NCBI GenBank assembly: GCA_019638625.1
Contig: JAHBTK010000005.1
Coordinates: 310,001 to 374,000, forward strand
Direction: 5' to 3'
DNA from: Chitinophagaceae bacterium
GTDB lineage: Bacteria > Bacteroidota > Bacteroidia > Chitinophagales > Chitinophagaceae
DNA length: 64,000 bases
The notes under the pieces are model-generated. The model was not told the DNA's origin, searched no databases, and saw only the letters and a program-made list of their open reading frames with translations. This document shows positions 35,025 through 44,182 of the stretch, in pieces. The stretch's first letter is position 1. Each line of letters opens with the position of its first letter. A program made the translations under genes and the position numbers.

Positions 35025-35550
35025 ATCGTGTTTTTTAGAGAGAAATGATGGCACAAGTTATTATATCACGCGTACATCATCTGCATAAAACACGGCCTTT
35101 TTAAATTTTTTCATCAGCTCCGGTTTGGCCCTTCATGGGGCGTTGTCCGGGATGGACATATTGTGATAAGGCCCTGTTCTGAAAGATAAACAAATGTAGG
35201 GATTGGTTCCCCCCGAACGTTCGGGGCGGTCGGGATCGTAATACGCGGAAGAGGTTGAGTAAATATATGTTATGCTTTAGTGCGGGTTGTAAAACCCCAA
35301 CACTTTTACGTCACTGCGAAACCGCCCGCACGTCGCCTTGAATTAAAGGACTATTGCGGCGGGAGAAGCAGTCTCCACAGTTTGAAAATGCTGATGCACG
35401 AGGATTGCTTCTCCCGTCATAACATTGCTTCAACTTAAATTTCTCCTACTGGTATCTTCACACATCAGCATAAAAAAGTGAATATGCTGCAATATCTAAA
35501 GGCGCATACCGATAGAAATAGGGAAAAGAACTCATAGCCTAACCGCTATT
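35025..35550. other. intergenic stretch with palindrome and REP-like inverted repeat
   Basis: No convincing gene. A perfect 16-base palindrome CCCCGAACGTTCGGGG is at 35211-35226. An 11-bp inverted repeat CGGGAGAAGCA / TGCTTCTCCCG is at 35360-35370 and 35406-35416. Near 35310, GTCACTGCGAAACCGCC resembles the GTCATTGCGA sequences of dispersed REP-like elements. These look like decayed repeat elements. Confidence 0.55.
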
Positions 35551-37530
35551 TTAGTCTTTTGTATTGCTCTTGGTGGTATTCACAATGCCCTGGGTCTCCT
35601 GGCGGTTGCTGAAGATAAATTTATAATTACCCTTTTCTAAAACTTCAAACCGGATGGTTCCATCATCGTCGATAGCCAGGTTTGTCATAGCGCCGCCGGG
35701 ATTTTTACCGCCTTTTACGATAATGCCGCCAATAGGTCCCCCGGGCCTTGCTGCTAACTGCCCTCTTTCCCGGTTGTTTCTGGTCGTGTTGAAGTCCTGT
35801 GCTTCGGCTTTTTGCAAATCATCGTTTTTCGGGCTGCCGGACCCCGGATCAGCAGCGAGCTGCCCTCTCTCGCGATTACTTCTCGTGGTATTGAAGTCCT
35901 GTGCCTGGGCCTTTTGCAGGAGGTCAGGGATCATTTCATAAATACCAGGCTCCAGTCCCTTAAACTCAATTTCACCCTTTTTATTTGTTACGGCTCTTGC
36001 CCGGATACCGTCATTGGGGCTTTTTCCCAACTTCACGTCAATGCCTTTCAGCGGGCCTCCGGCAACCCTGCCGGCGGCAGCATAAGAGGAGGATACCGCT
36101 CCGCCGGATTTCGCCATGCCTCTTACACCAGCTTCTTGTATACCCTTCCCACTTTCTGCCGGATTAAAAATTTTAAACACATAATTGCCCGGCTCCGTAA
36201 CATCAAACGAAAACTCGCCGTTCTCATTCGTGGTAGTAGTCAACATCTGCCCACCGGGGTTTTTGCCGCCTTTTACGATAATGCCGCCAATGGGGGTCCC
36301 GGGTCTGGCTATTGCAGCGTCTTCAGCAGGTTTGATCTCTTTTTCGTTAATGCTTTTTTCTGCGGGCAGCTCAGGTGAGCTAAGCCGGAAAAGATAACTA
36401 CCGGCTTCCAGGTTATCCAGCAAAATATCCCCGTTACTGTCGGATAGTATTGTAATATAACTTCCGCCCGGGTTTTTCCCTCCTTTTACTATAACACCGC
36501 CGATAGGGGTCCCGGGCATAGCCCTTCCGGCAGGGTTGTACATCGGGCTGACACCACTCGCAGTATTTCCTTCATACAACGGGTTATTACCACCTGTTTT
36601 ATTTGCTTCGTACATCGGGTTTTGGCCACTTGCAGCATTTCCTTCATACAATGGGTTGTTACCATTATTGGCTGCCGCTCTCTGTGTCACTTTCTCTCCA
36701 AAATTCATTCCCTGTGTTTGCTTTACAGTTGACTGCCTCTTCCCGATAGCGACTGTTATTCCCGCATTGATCTCCATTAAACGGTACCTGCCCTTAAGGG
36801 TACTGCTTTCCATGGTTCCTTTAGCCAATTGGCTGGTTTCATATGTGTTTTTATCATTAAACCCTCCCTGGGGAACAAGGTAATAAGTAGTATACCTGGT
36901 TACGGGCCCAAAAACCATTGACGGGCTTATAAAGAGGCTGAAATTGTTTGCAATGTCGTATCCTATTTTCAACTGTGGCTTAAGCACAAACCCGTTGGTG
37001 CTTTGCTGCGCTGATTTTACCAGGTCTTTTTGTTGCGTTTGCTCATTCACGCGCAGGCTGCCGGTTTGTGTATATCCTTTTTGCTTAAAATGCAGGTACC
37101 CGAAATTAACCGACGGGGCGAGATTGAATTTCCCCAGATCGATCCTGGCCTGTATCCCGGCGAGGCCGGAAAAGCCTCCTGAGATTTTTCCTTCAGACTG
37201 GTCAGTTATCACTACATTTCCCTGGTATACCTGGTAGCGGCCTGCTATATCGGTATTATCGGGCTGTTGGTTGCGGATACCCGTATAATTCCCGGAAATA
37301 TTTACACCCAATGTAAAGCGACTGCCCTTTACAGTACCATCCCATCCCTTTCTGTAAAAAGGTACGAAGGCATCAGCCTGTACATTAAAGCCCCTGCCCG
37401 TCGCATGATCTTTTTCTGCGCCGGGCGTATTGTCTAAGCCTGCCCCGACGGATAACCATAATTTGCTGTCCTGTGCAAAGCTGATCTGTGTTGAGATCAG
37501 CATAATGCACGGTATAAATAGTTTTTTCAT
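35551..37530 (-). CDS. outer-membrane-type protein with repeated GGxxVKGGKNPGG modules
   Basis: A 659-residue exported protein. The ATG at 37530 begins a signal peptide (MKKLFIPCIMLISTQISFAQ); the frame extends 57 codons upstream, overlapping the next gene. Residues 20-270 look like an outer-membrane beta-barrel (alternating strands, LGVNISGNYTG, KPQLKIGYDIANNFSLF). A linker of NPLYEGN/NPMYEAN units follows. Then come four prealbumin-like modules opening IGGVIVKGGKNPGG, IGGIIVKGGKNPGG, LKGIDVKLGKSPND and IGGIIVKGGKNPGG, each ending with a LEAGSYLF-type strand. A QDFNTTRSNRERGQLAA segment is duplicated between modules 3 and 4. Function is unknown; a surface-exposed repeat tail is likely. Confidence 0.85.
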   Translation of the reverse strand: MKKLFIPCIMLISTQISFAQDSKLWLSVGAGLDNTPGAEKDHATGRGFNVQADAFVPFYRKGWDGTVKGSRFTLGVNISGNYTGIRNQQPDNTDIAGRYQVYQGNVVITDQSEGKISGGFSGLAGIQARIDLGKFNLAPSVNFGYLHFKQKGYTQTGSLRVNEQTQQKDLVKSAQQSTNGFVLKPQLKIGYDIANNFSLFISPSMVFGPVTRYTTYYLVPQGGFNDKNTYETSQLAKGTMESSTLKGRYRLMEINAGITVAIGKRQSTVKQTQGMNFGEKVTQRAAANNGNNPLYEGNAASGQNPMYEANKTGGNNPLYEGNTASGVSPMYNPAGRAMPGTPIGGVIVKGGKNPGGSYITILSDSNGDILLDNLEAGSYLFRLSSPELPAEKSINEKEIKPAEDAAIARPGTPIGGIIVKGGKNPGGQMLTTTTNENGEFSFDVTEPGNYVFKIFNPAESGKGIQEAGVRGMAKSGGAVSSSYAAAGRVAGGPLKGIDVKLGKSPNDGIRARAVTNKKGEIEFKGLEPGIYEMIPDLLQKAQAQDFNTTRSNRERGQLAADPGSGSPKNDDLQKAEAQDFNTTRNNRERGQLAARPGGPIGGIIVKGGKNPGGAMTNLAIDDDGTIRFEVLEKGNYKFIFSNRQETQGIVNTTKSNTKD

Positions 37531-37651
37531 TGCGTTGTTATTCTTTGATTGAGTGTAATGAGGAAACGTATATTGTATTACACTTAACCTAAAACGCTTT
37601 GCAAATATTTTTATTATGTTTAGGAGGGGTGTTGAAGCAACGCTGATGATG

Positions 37652-38413
37652 TCAATCAACCACTGTTGTATCAATAAGCCGGATCGTTCGTGCCACATCA
37701 TCGTACTCGGTGATACGAATTCCTTTTAAGAGCAGACCCATCATCCTGCCGGGGGACCTTATTCCTTTCGCTAATGTGCAAACAGTCGCGTCCATCTGCC
37801 GGATATAAATCTCCTGTTGGGCTTCATCCATACCCCAAAGCAATAGCGCATTGCTCCAGGAGGCCGTTCTGGCTTTATCAATACTGAAATTAAGCACGGC
37901 CATTTGCCGGTTATTGGCAATCTTTGTTAACATACGCATAGGGAACCACACATGGCAAAGGCATTCCTGCACATCGTCTACCAGCGATGCAATGACATCA
38001 TTGATCTTATTGAAATCGTATGCGAGCGTATCAATATTACTATCCTTGGATATTTCAGCAGCGGCGATGGCCAGGTCGAGATTAATATGTGTATTTACCC
38101 CGAGTATCAGGTGCTGGATCACGGTGAGCCCGTCATCCCTGCAATAGTCAAATGCGCATTGCCATGCGCTGCTGCAAGGGCTGCCTTCATTATAGGCGTC
38201 GTATGCGTCAAAATATCTCCGGGCAAAACATACATCAAGCCGGTTCATTCTTTGTCCGTCTTCAAACAGATTGCCGTCAATGCCATTTTGAACGGCTATA
38301 GTCATTCGCTTATACAATGCGGCAAAATAGCCCATCCTGTCTTTAGCCGCTTTTGTTTGGGCTATGATTTCATTGAGTCTTTCAATTACATCGGCAATGT
38401 CCCGGACAGCCAT
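37652..38413 (-). CDS. DUF5995-like protein
   Basis: A 253-residue soluble helical protein. RLDVCFARRYFDAYDAY near residue 58, a central QHLILGVNTHINLDLAIAAAE near residue 98, and DFNKINDVIASL resemble the DUF5995 family of Bacteroidota and Actinobacteria; no enzymatic role is established. The histidines in the QHLILGVNTHIN segment may bind a metal. It is 121 bases upstream of the barrel/repeat protein gene on the same strand. An orphan group II intron end lies just beyond its start. Confidence 0.72.
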   Translation of the reverse strand: MAVRDIADVIERLNEIIAQTKAAKDRMGYFAALYKRMTIAVQNGIDGNLFEDGQRMNRLDVCFARRYFDAYDAYNEGSPCSSAWQCAFDYCRDDGLTVIQHLILGVNTHINLDLAIAAAEISKDSNIDTLAYDFNKINDVIASLVDDVQECLCHVWFPMRMLTKIANNRQMAVLNFSIDKARTASWSNALLLWGMDEAQQEIYIRQMDATVCTLAKGIRSPGRMMGLLLKGIRITEYDDVARTIRLIDTTVVD

Positions 38414-38580
38414 GTTGATTTCTTTGAGGTGTGAAAAGTAGTATTATCTGCGATAATATCAATATACAATGAATTCGTGGTATAATTTTTAAAACTATCG
38501 GTTGGTATCCGCACCAACCGAAACAGGAAGCAAACAGGTGGAGACACCAGCCTGCAGGTGCAATATTGACTGAATAACAA

Positions 38581-38653
38581 GAGCTGTGTGAAGGGAGACT
38601 TTCATGCACAGTTCTGTGAGCGGCTGAAGCTGAAATGCTGCGGCCTACTCGAC
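38581..38653 (+). mobile_element. group II intron 3' end (domains V and VI), orphan fragment
   Basis: Domain V is 38581-38614, exactly 34 nt. GAGCTGTG pairs with CACAGTTC, TGAAGG pairs with CTTTCA, the loop is GAGA (a GNRA tetraloop), and the two-base bulge TG is in the usual place. The catalytic AGC triad is present. Domain VI follows (GGCTGAAGC with GCTGCGGCC) with a candidate branch-point A at 38647 in CCTACTCGAC, 7 nt from the 3' end at 38653. The preceding TGAATAACAA also looks intron-like. No intron-encoded reverse transcriptase or domain I is visible, and only about 165 bases separate domain V from the neighbouring gene. It is a truncated relic. Confidence 0.85.
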
Positions 38654-38753
38654 CATCCGCCCGGAGAGGCAAAATTTCCACCTGAGCCATGGATAATGTG
38701 CGATTAATCACTTAAATTACAATACAGCTAATTTTTATTAAACTAACCTGCTG

Positions 38754-40673
38754 TTGCTAAAAAGGGCTATCATAACCGTTACCTCCCTGTTGTGTATGTG
38801 TGCTGTGGCCGCACAAACTGCTGACTTCATTGACCTCGGAAAGCTCAGAGAATACGATACCGTGTTAAAGCGGCTCTCTTATTTTATAGATTACAGCAAA
38901 AAAACTACCATTGACGATGCTGCACAGGCAACGTTTTTTTACCCCGGCAAAAATTTCCCATTTGATAAAAGAAGGCTTGACGCACGTTATTTTATAAAGC
39001 TGTCTGTTACCAACAGCAGCCGGCAGGATACTTTCTGGCTGTATATGGGAAGGGCACAGCATTATACCATGTATGAATACGACAGCAGCGCCGGTAAAAT
39101 GAAAGCGCTGAACAACCGGTTCACTTCCTTCTCCCATACTTTATTTAATCATGTTCCGTATGCTTTTATTATAGCCAAAGCAGGAGAATACAAAGACTTT
39201 TACATCGAGGCGGATATCAATTTTTATAACTGGCACCAGTTTGACCCGATCATTGTGTTGCCCAGTGCACAAACTGCTTTTACTTTCGACCACTTCGTGC
39301 GACCCAACAAACTGTATATATATGTTACGCTACTGCTGCTTGGGATCATGCTTAGTATGCTTGCTTATACCCTTGCCGTATTTTTACAGGAATTCAAATA
39401 CGAATACCTGTACTATGCGCTTGCCATGCTGGGTTTTATTATCTACTTTTTTCTCCGTTTGCTCAATAATTTCGTGTTCGGCAGCAGCTACTTTTTTTTC
39501 TACGATTTCCGTTACCAGGTGCTGCAACTGGGCGAATCCACATTAGCCTTGCTTTTTGTGTCTTCTTTCTTAAAGCTGAAGACCAAAGCGCCCGGGCTTT
39601 ATACACATGTACGGATCATTACATTTGCACAAATCATCTTTTTGATCATTAATCTGCCCCTTACCTATACAAACCGGTACAATTATATCGGAAATATCGC
39701 TTTCGATGCCATAAGAGGGATCGTGGTGCCCTATTTCGTATACCTGATCTTTTCTCTGCTGAAATACAAAAATGATAAAGAGGTCAGGTATATAGGACTC
39801 GGTTCTGTAGCCGGCATTATAACATGGGGTATGGCACTTTATATAGACGGAAGAGGCGATCATAAACACCATTTTCTTGAACATTCGAGCATTGCAGTAG
39901 TGGCCTTCATGGTGGGTATCGTAATAGAGATGCTTTTTTTCATGCAGGGGCTTTCCTATAGAAAAAGATCAGAAGAGATCTTACGGATAAGGGCAGTGGA
40001 AAAGCTGCAGCTTGAAAATGACAGGAAGGAGCTCGAAAAATATAAAGCCATCATTGATACCAGGGAAAATGAGCGCAACCGTATTTCGCAGGAAATACAC
40101 GACGATATCGGATCGGGTCTTACATCTATCAGGCTGTTAAGCGAAATAGCAAAAGCCAAAGAAGGAGGAACGGATAACAGGGAACTGGAGAAAATATCGG
40201 GTACCGCCAATGTGCTGATGGATAAAATGAATGAGATCATCTGGACGCTTAATTCACGAAATGATGCTTTGCCCAACCTGGTTGCCTATTTGAGGCATTA
40301 CATAGTAGAATATTTTGAATCTCTGAAAATACAGACTACGCTGTTGGCGCCGGATGTGATCAGTGAAATATCGATCAACGGGAAAACACGTCGTAATATC
40401 TTGCTGTCTGTTAAAGAAGCGCTTCATAATATCGTAAAACACTCGCAGGCTACAGAAGTAAATATAACGTTTTCAGTGAACGATTTTTTTTCCATAACCA
40501 TAACCGATAATGGTGTAGGATTTAATCCAGCTCCTGATAAGAGCTATGGCAATGGATTGCATAACATGAAAGAACGTCTCAATACTATTGGAGGCACCTG
40601 CACTATCATAAACAATGTTGGAACATCTATTGTATTTAAGGTGCCACTCATCAATGACAAAGAGAAAAAGTAA
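38754..40673 (+). CDS. 7TM-DISM sensor histidine kinase
   Basis: A 639-residue inner-membrane kinase. After a signal-like start (TTG at 38754, MLKRAIITVTSLLCMCAVA), residues 25-165 form a periplasmic 7TMR-DISMED2-type sensing domain. Seven membrane helices lie at about 185-390. A short coiled coil leads to a HisKA_3 dimerisation region with phosphoacceptor H449 in ISQEIHDDIGSGLTSIR. The HATPase domain has KEALHNIVKHS (N box), ITDNGVGFNP (G1) and YGNGLHNMKERL (G2). This class normally signals to NarL/LuxR-type regulators. No response regulator is adjacent, so it is an orphan here. Ligands of DISM domains are often carbohydrates. Confidence 0.92.
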   Translation: MLKRAIITVTSLLCMCAVAAQTADFIDLGKLREYDTVLKRLSYFIDYSKKTTIDDAAQATFFYPGKNFPFDKRRLDARYFIKLSVTNSSRQDTFWLYMGRAQHYTMYEYDSSAGKMKALNNRFTSFSHTLFNHVPYAFIIAKAGEYKDFYIEADINFYNWHQFDPIIVLPSAQTAFTFDHFVRPNKLYIYVTLLLLGIMLSMLAYTLAVFLQEFKYEYLYYALAMLGFIIYFFLRLLNNFVFGSSYFFFYDFRYQVLQLGESTLALLFVSSFLKLKTKAPGLYTHVRIITFAQIIFLIINLPLTYTNRYNYIGNIAFDAIRGIVVPYFVYLIFSLLKYKNDKEVRYIGLGSVAGIITWGMALYIDGRGDHKHHFLEHSSIAVVAFMVGIVIEMLFFMQGLSYRKRSEEILRIRAVEKLQLENDRKELEKYKAIIDTRENERNRISQEIHDDIGSGLTSIRLLSEIAKAKEGGTDNRELEKISGTANVLMDKMNEIIWTLNSRNDALPNLVAYLRHYIVEYFESLKIQTTLLAPDVISEISINGKTRRNILLSVKEALHNIVKHSQATEVNITFSVNDFFSITITDNGVGFNPAPDKSYGNGLHNMKERLNTIGGTCTIINNVGTSIVFKVPLINDKEKK

Positions 40674-40932
40674 TTATTAGGAGTTGCAAACTAACCTTTG
40701 ATGCAGTTTCCGGGTATTTTGCATCTTTTGTTTTTGCTTTCCTGGTAGCATTGGGAATCTCGTTTTTGAGCGATTGGAAGGTTTGGTAACTTAATTTTGA
40801 TGAGGGCGGGATCGCAATGACGACGTGTAGCTGCAGGAAGTATAATGGAGGACAGCAAAGGAAGTCTTATAAGTATTCGTCGCCCAAATATTATAAGTTG
40901 AATGAAGATGAATGAGGCTACACCTGCTGGTC
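40674..40932. other. intergenic, no gene seen
   Basis: No open frame of coding character. Near 40805 the run GGCGGGATCGCAATGACGAC resembles the dispersed GTCATTGCGA REP-like sequence also suggested near 35310. The left part of a split palindromic repeat begins at about 40924. Confidence 0.5.
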
Positions 40933-40944
40933 GGTGACAACACC

Positions 40945-41147
40945 ATAGCCGTCAACTTAGGAAACGTGACCAATAAAATACCCCGAAAGGGGTTTAATTT
41001 GAATAGCCATCGGTGCAACCGGTGGTAAGGTCACCCAAAATTTACATTGAACCCCGAATGGGGTTCAACTAAAACTCTGACATTTTACCCCTAACAAAGT
41101 TAGGGGCTACTCAAATTCAAGCCCTCCGGGCTTAAGTTGACGGCTAT
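40945..41147. mobile_element. 203-bp MITE-like element with 15-bp terminal inverted repeats
   Basis: The ends are ATAGCCGTCAACTTA (40945-40959) and its exact reverse complement at 41133-41147. The 12-base target duplication GGTGACAACACC flanks it at 40933-40944 and 41148-41159. Removing the element and one duplicate restores the family palindrome CTGGTCGGTG-ACAA-CACCGACCAG followed by AGGCAAA. The interior is a chain of small hairpins: CCCCGAAAGGGG, AACCCCGAATGGGGTT, CCCCTAACAAAGTTAGGGG and GCCCTCCGGGC. It encodes no protein, so it would need a transposase from elsewhere. Confidence 0.85.
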
Positions 41148-41275
41148 GGTGACAACACCGACCAGAGGCAAACACTAGTTTTACAGTGTATCTCATCTTT
41201 GGTTACACATTGGTTACATAATATAGCATTTTATACCACAACTAACCACAGTTTACCACATATAGCCATATACAA

Positions 41276-41296
41276 AACCCGCTACCATGGCGGGTT
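41276..41296 (-). terminator. rho-independent terminator after tRNA-Cys
   Basis: AACCCGC and GCGGGTT form a 7-bp stem with a 7-base loop. On the minus strand it is followed by TTTGTA, giving a short U-tract. It lies 37 bases after the tRNA 3' end. Confidence 0.7.
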
Positions 41297-41332
41297 ATAC
41301 AATAATTCGTTGATTTACAGGGGATATAAGGG

Positions 41333-41403
41333 AGGTCCCGAGCGGATTCGAACCGCTGTGGGAGCTTTTGCAGAGCTCTGCCTAGCCACTCGGCCACAGG
41401 ACC
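41333..41403 (-). tRNA. tRNA-Cys (GCA)
   Basis: 71 nt on the minus strand. The acceptor stem GGTCCTG/CGGGACC pairs fully with one G-U. The D stem is GCC/GGC and the anticodon stem GAGCT/AGCTC encloses CTGCAAA with anticodon GCA. The variable loop is 4 nt, the T arm AGCGG-TTCGAAT-CCGCT is complete, and the discriminator is U73 as expected for tRNA-Cys. CCA is not encoded. Confidence 0.96.
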
Positions 41404-41561
41404 CTTTGAAGGGTTGCAAAAATAGCAATTAATTGGATTATAACAACTTCTTTTCAACAGGATATTGCTTTTATTCTTCATTTTCGGGAAATAAACCCGG
41501 TACTTTCCACAACTTTTGCGTGCAGGCAACTTAAAATCTGCGCTAAATTGCATGGATATAC

Positions 41562-44045
41562 ATGCAGCAAACCACAGGATATAGGGTAGTTACGCAATGG
41601 CTGAAGGAAAAAGGATTCCGCCCCTTTGCTTTCCAGGAAGAAACATGGCAGTTTATCACGGCAAAAAAAAGTGGTATCGTAAATGCGCCAACGGGATTTG
41701 GTAAAACATTTTCCGTTTCCCTGGGGGCTGTTATCAATTTCATCAACGATCATCCCCGGAACTATAAGGAGCAATCCGGTAACGGCCTGCAACTGCTGTG
41801 GATCACACCGTTGCGGGCCCTTGCCAAAGATATTCACCGGGCGATGGAAGAAGTGATCAGGGAACTGGAGCTAAAATGGGAGATAGGGGTGAGAAACGGT
41901 GATACGGCCGTAAGTGAGCGACAGAAACAAAAGCGGAAACCGCCGGAGGTATTGATCATCACCCCGGAGAGCCTGCACCTGTTGCTGGCGCAAAAGAATT
42001 ACCCGGATTTTTTTTCCGCGCTCCGGATAATAGCGGTAGACGAATGGCATGAGTTGCTGGGCAGTAAAAGAGGCGTACAGGTGGAGCTGGCCGTCAGCAG
42101 GATCGTTTCTCTCCTGAAAAAGAGAAACCCGGATAAGGCGCCGCTGGTATGGGGTATTTCCGCCACCATCGGCAACCTGCGGCAGGCGGCGGAGGTATTG
42201 CTGGCGCCGTTGGGTGAGCACGACCTGGTAATAGTGAAAGCGAAATTGAATAAGCGGGTAGAAATTAAATCCGTATTCCCGGATGAGATCGAAAAATATC
42301 CCTGGTCGGGGCACCTCGGACTGAAGCTGATCAGTAAGGTGGTGTCTATTATCAGGGAAAGCCGTACTACCCTTGTTTTTATCAATACAAGGGGGATGAG
42401 CGAAACCTGGTACCAGAGTTTGCTGACGGCGGCTCCGGAGCTGGCGGGCGCATTGGCCCTGCATCATGGCAGTATAGAGCCCGCGTTAAGAATATGGGTG
42501 GAGGAGGCGCTCCATTCCGGTGTCTTAAAAGCGGTAGTGTGTACGGCCAGCCTCGATCTCGGCGTTGACTTTCGCCCGGTGGAAACAGTGATACAGGTAG
42601 GGTCGCCAAAAGGCGTAGCCCGTTTTTTACAACGGGCAGGCAGAAGCGGGCATCAGCCGGATGCGGTCAGCCGGATCTGGTTTCTGCCTACGCATTCCCT
42701 GGAGCTAATGGAGGCGGCAGCTCTCAAAAATGCTGTGCGGGAAAATATAATTGAGAGCCGCGAGCCGCTGTTGCTTTGTTATGATGTGTTGATCCAGTAT
42801 CTCTGTACGCTGGCGGTATCAGATGGATTTGACGCGGAGGAGACCTTTAATGAAGTACGGCAGACCTATTGTTACCGGGATATGACCACGGGTGAATGGC
42901 AGCAGATCATGCAGTTCATCACAGCCGGCGGCGTGGCATTGCAGCAATACGACGATTTCAAGAAAGTAGAGCATATCAACGGGCTGTACCGGATTACGGG
43001 CAGGAGAATTGCGATGCGGCACCGGATGCATATAGGTACCATCGTGAGTGAATCTATGCTGAAAGTGAAGCTGGTATCGGGCGGGTATATAGGGGTAATA
43101 GAAGAATGGTTCATCTCCCGGCTCGAGCCAGGTGCGGTGTTTACCCTTGCCGGAAGAAACCTGGAACTGGTAGCGATTAAGGATATGACCGTACTTGTAC
43201 GCAAATCGAATGCCGCGAAGTCGATCGTACCCAGTTGGCAGGGTGGCAGAATGCCTCTTTCGGCCAACCTGGGACAAAAGTTACGGGAAACCCTGAACGA
43301 AGCGCTGCGGAAGCAGGGGATTAATGAAGAGATGTCCGTACTCGCTCCGCTTTTTGAGCTGCAGAAGAAGTTGTCGCATATCCCCCGTGTAAACGAATTG
43401 CTGGTGGAGCATATAGAAACAGCAGACGGGTATCATCTTTTTGTTTATCCTTTTGAAGGGCGGCTGGTGCATGAAGCCATGGCGGCCATCCTGGCATGGC
43501 GGATCAGCCAACTGGTACCGATCACGTTTTCGCTGGCCATGAACGATTATGGCTTCGAACTGCTGAGTGATCAGCCTATACCGGTAGACGATACGAATGT
43601 ATACGAACTGTTTTCGCCGGAGAACCTGCTGAGGGATATTCAGCATAGCATGAATTCAACTGAAATGGCTAAACGAAAGTTCAGGGATATCGCGGTAATC
43701 GGAGGATTGATATTCCAGGGCTTTCCCGGAGAGCAAAAAAAAGCAAGACATCTTCAATCATCCGCTTCTTTATTGTTCAACGTGTTTATGGAGTATGAAC
43801 CGGGCAACATCCTGCTGCAGCAGGCTTCCCGTGAGGTGATGGACCAGCAGATGGAAGAACTGCGATTACGTTTGATGCTGGAACGTATTCAGCAGTCGGA
43901 TATCATAATTACTTTTCCCGCCCAACTCACCCCTTTTTGCTTTCCCATAAAAGTGGATAGCCTGAGGGAGACACTAAGTTCCGAAAAACTGGAAGACCGG
44001 GTGCGGAGAATGCAAAATCTGTTAGAGCAATACCCCGGAAATTAG
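41562..44045 (+). CDS. Lhr-like, ligase-associated DNA DExH-box helicase
   Basis: An 827-residue superfamily 2 helicase. Walker A is NAPTGFGKTFSVSL near residue 46, the DExH box is VDEWHELLG near 158, motif III is SATIG near 200, and motifs V-VI are TASLDLGVDF and QRAGRSGHQ near 330-360. The rest matches the Lhr core and winged-helix regions (LPTHSLELMEAAALKN, VDDTNVYELFSPENLL). The length fits the ligase-associated DExH helicase found in bacterial DNA-repair cassettes with an ATP-dependent ligase, an MBL exonuclease and a metallophosphoesterase. None of these partners is adjacent here, so the cassette is split or continues elsewhere. Confidence 0.9.
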   Translation: MQQTTGYRVVTQWLKEKGFRPFAFQEETWQFITAKKSGIVNAPTGFGKTFSVSLGAVINFINDHPRNYKEQSGNGLQLLWITPLRALAKDIHRAMEEVIRELELKWEIGVRNGDTAVSERQKQKRKPPEVLIITPESLHLLLAQKNYPDFFSALRIIAVDEWHELLGSKRGVQVELAVSRIVSLLKKRNPDKAPLVWGISATIGNLRQAAEVLLAPLGEHDLVIVKAKLNKRVEIKSVFPDEIEKYPWSGHLGLKLISKVVSIIRESRTTLVFINTRGMSETWYQSLLTAAPELAGALALHHGSIEPALRIWVEEALHSGVLKAVVCTASLDLGVDFRPVETVIQVGSPKGVARFLQRAGRSGHQPDAVSRIWFLPTHSLELMEAAALKNAVRENIIESREPLLLCYDVLIQYLCTLAVSDGFDAEETFNEVRQTYCYRDMTTGEWQQIMQFITAGGVALQQYDDFKKVEHINGLYRITGRRIAMRHRMHIGTIVSESMLKVKLVSGGYIGVIEEWFISRLEPGAVFTLAGRNLELVAIKDMTVLVRKSNAAKSIVPSWQGGRMPLSANLGQKLRETLNEALRKQGINEEMSVLAPLFELQKKLSHIPRVNELLVEHIETADGYHLFVYPFEGRLVHEAMAAILAWRISQLVPITFSLAMNDYGFELLSDQPIPVDDTNVYELFSPENLLRDIQHSMNSTEMAKRKFRDIAVIGGLIFQGFPGEQKKARHLQSSASLLFNVFMEYEPGNILLQQASREVMDQQMEELRLRLMLERIQQSDIIITFPAQLTPFCFPIKVDSLRETLSSEKLEDRVRRMQNLLEQYPGN

Positions 44046-44182
44046 TATATTAGTTGTACTGCTTTGGCTGTGAATAATACCGGGTGATCTTCCGTTCATG
44101 TCTCTCGTTAACAAAATTTTATTTTTTACAGGTATGTAGTGGTATTAAAAACAGCATCCATTGAACGATAAAATATTTAGCT

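Noticed and set aside
41199..41432. A 77-codon frame over the tRNA-Cys gene
   Set aside because: It is explained by the antisense strand of the tRNA and its flanks.
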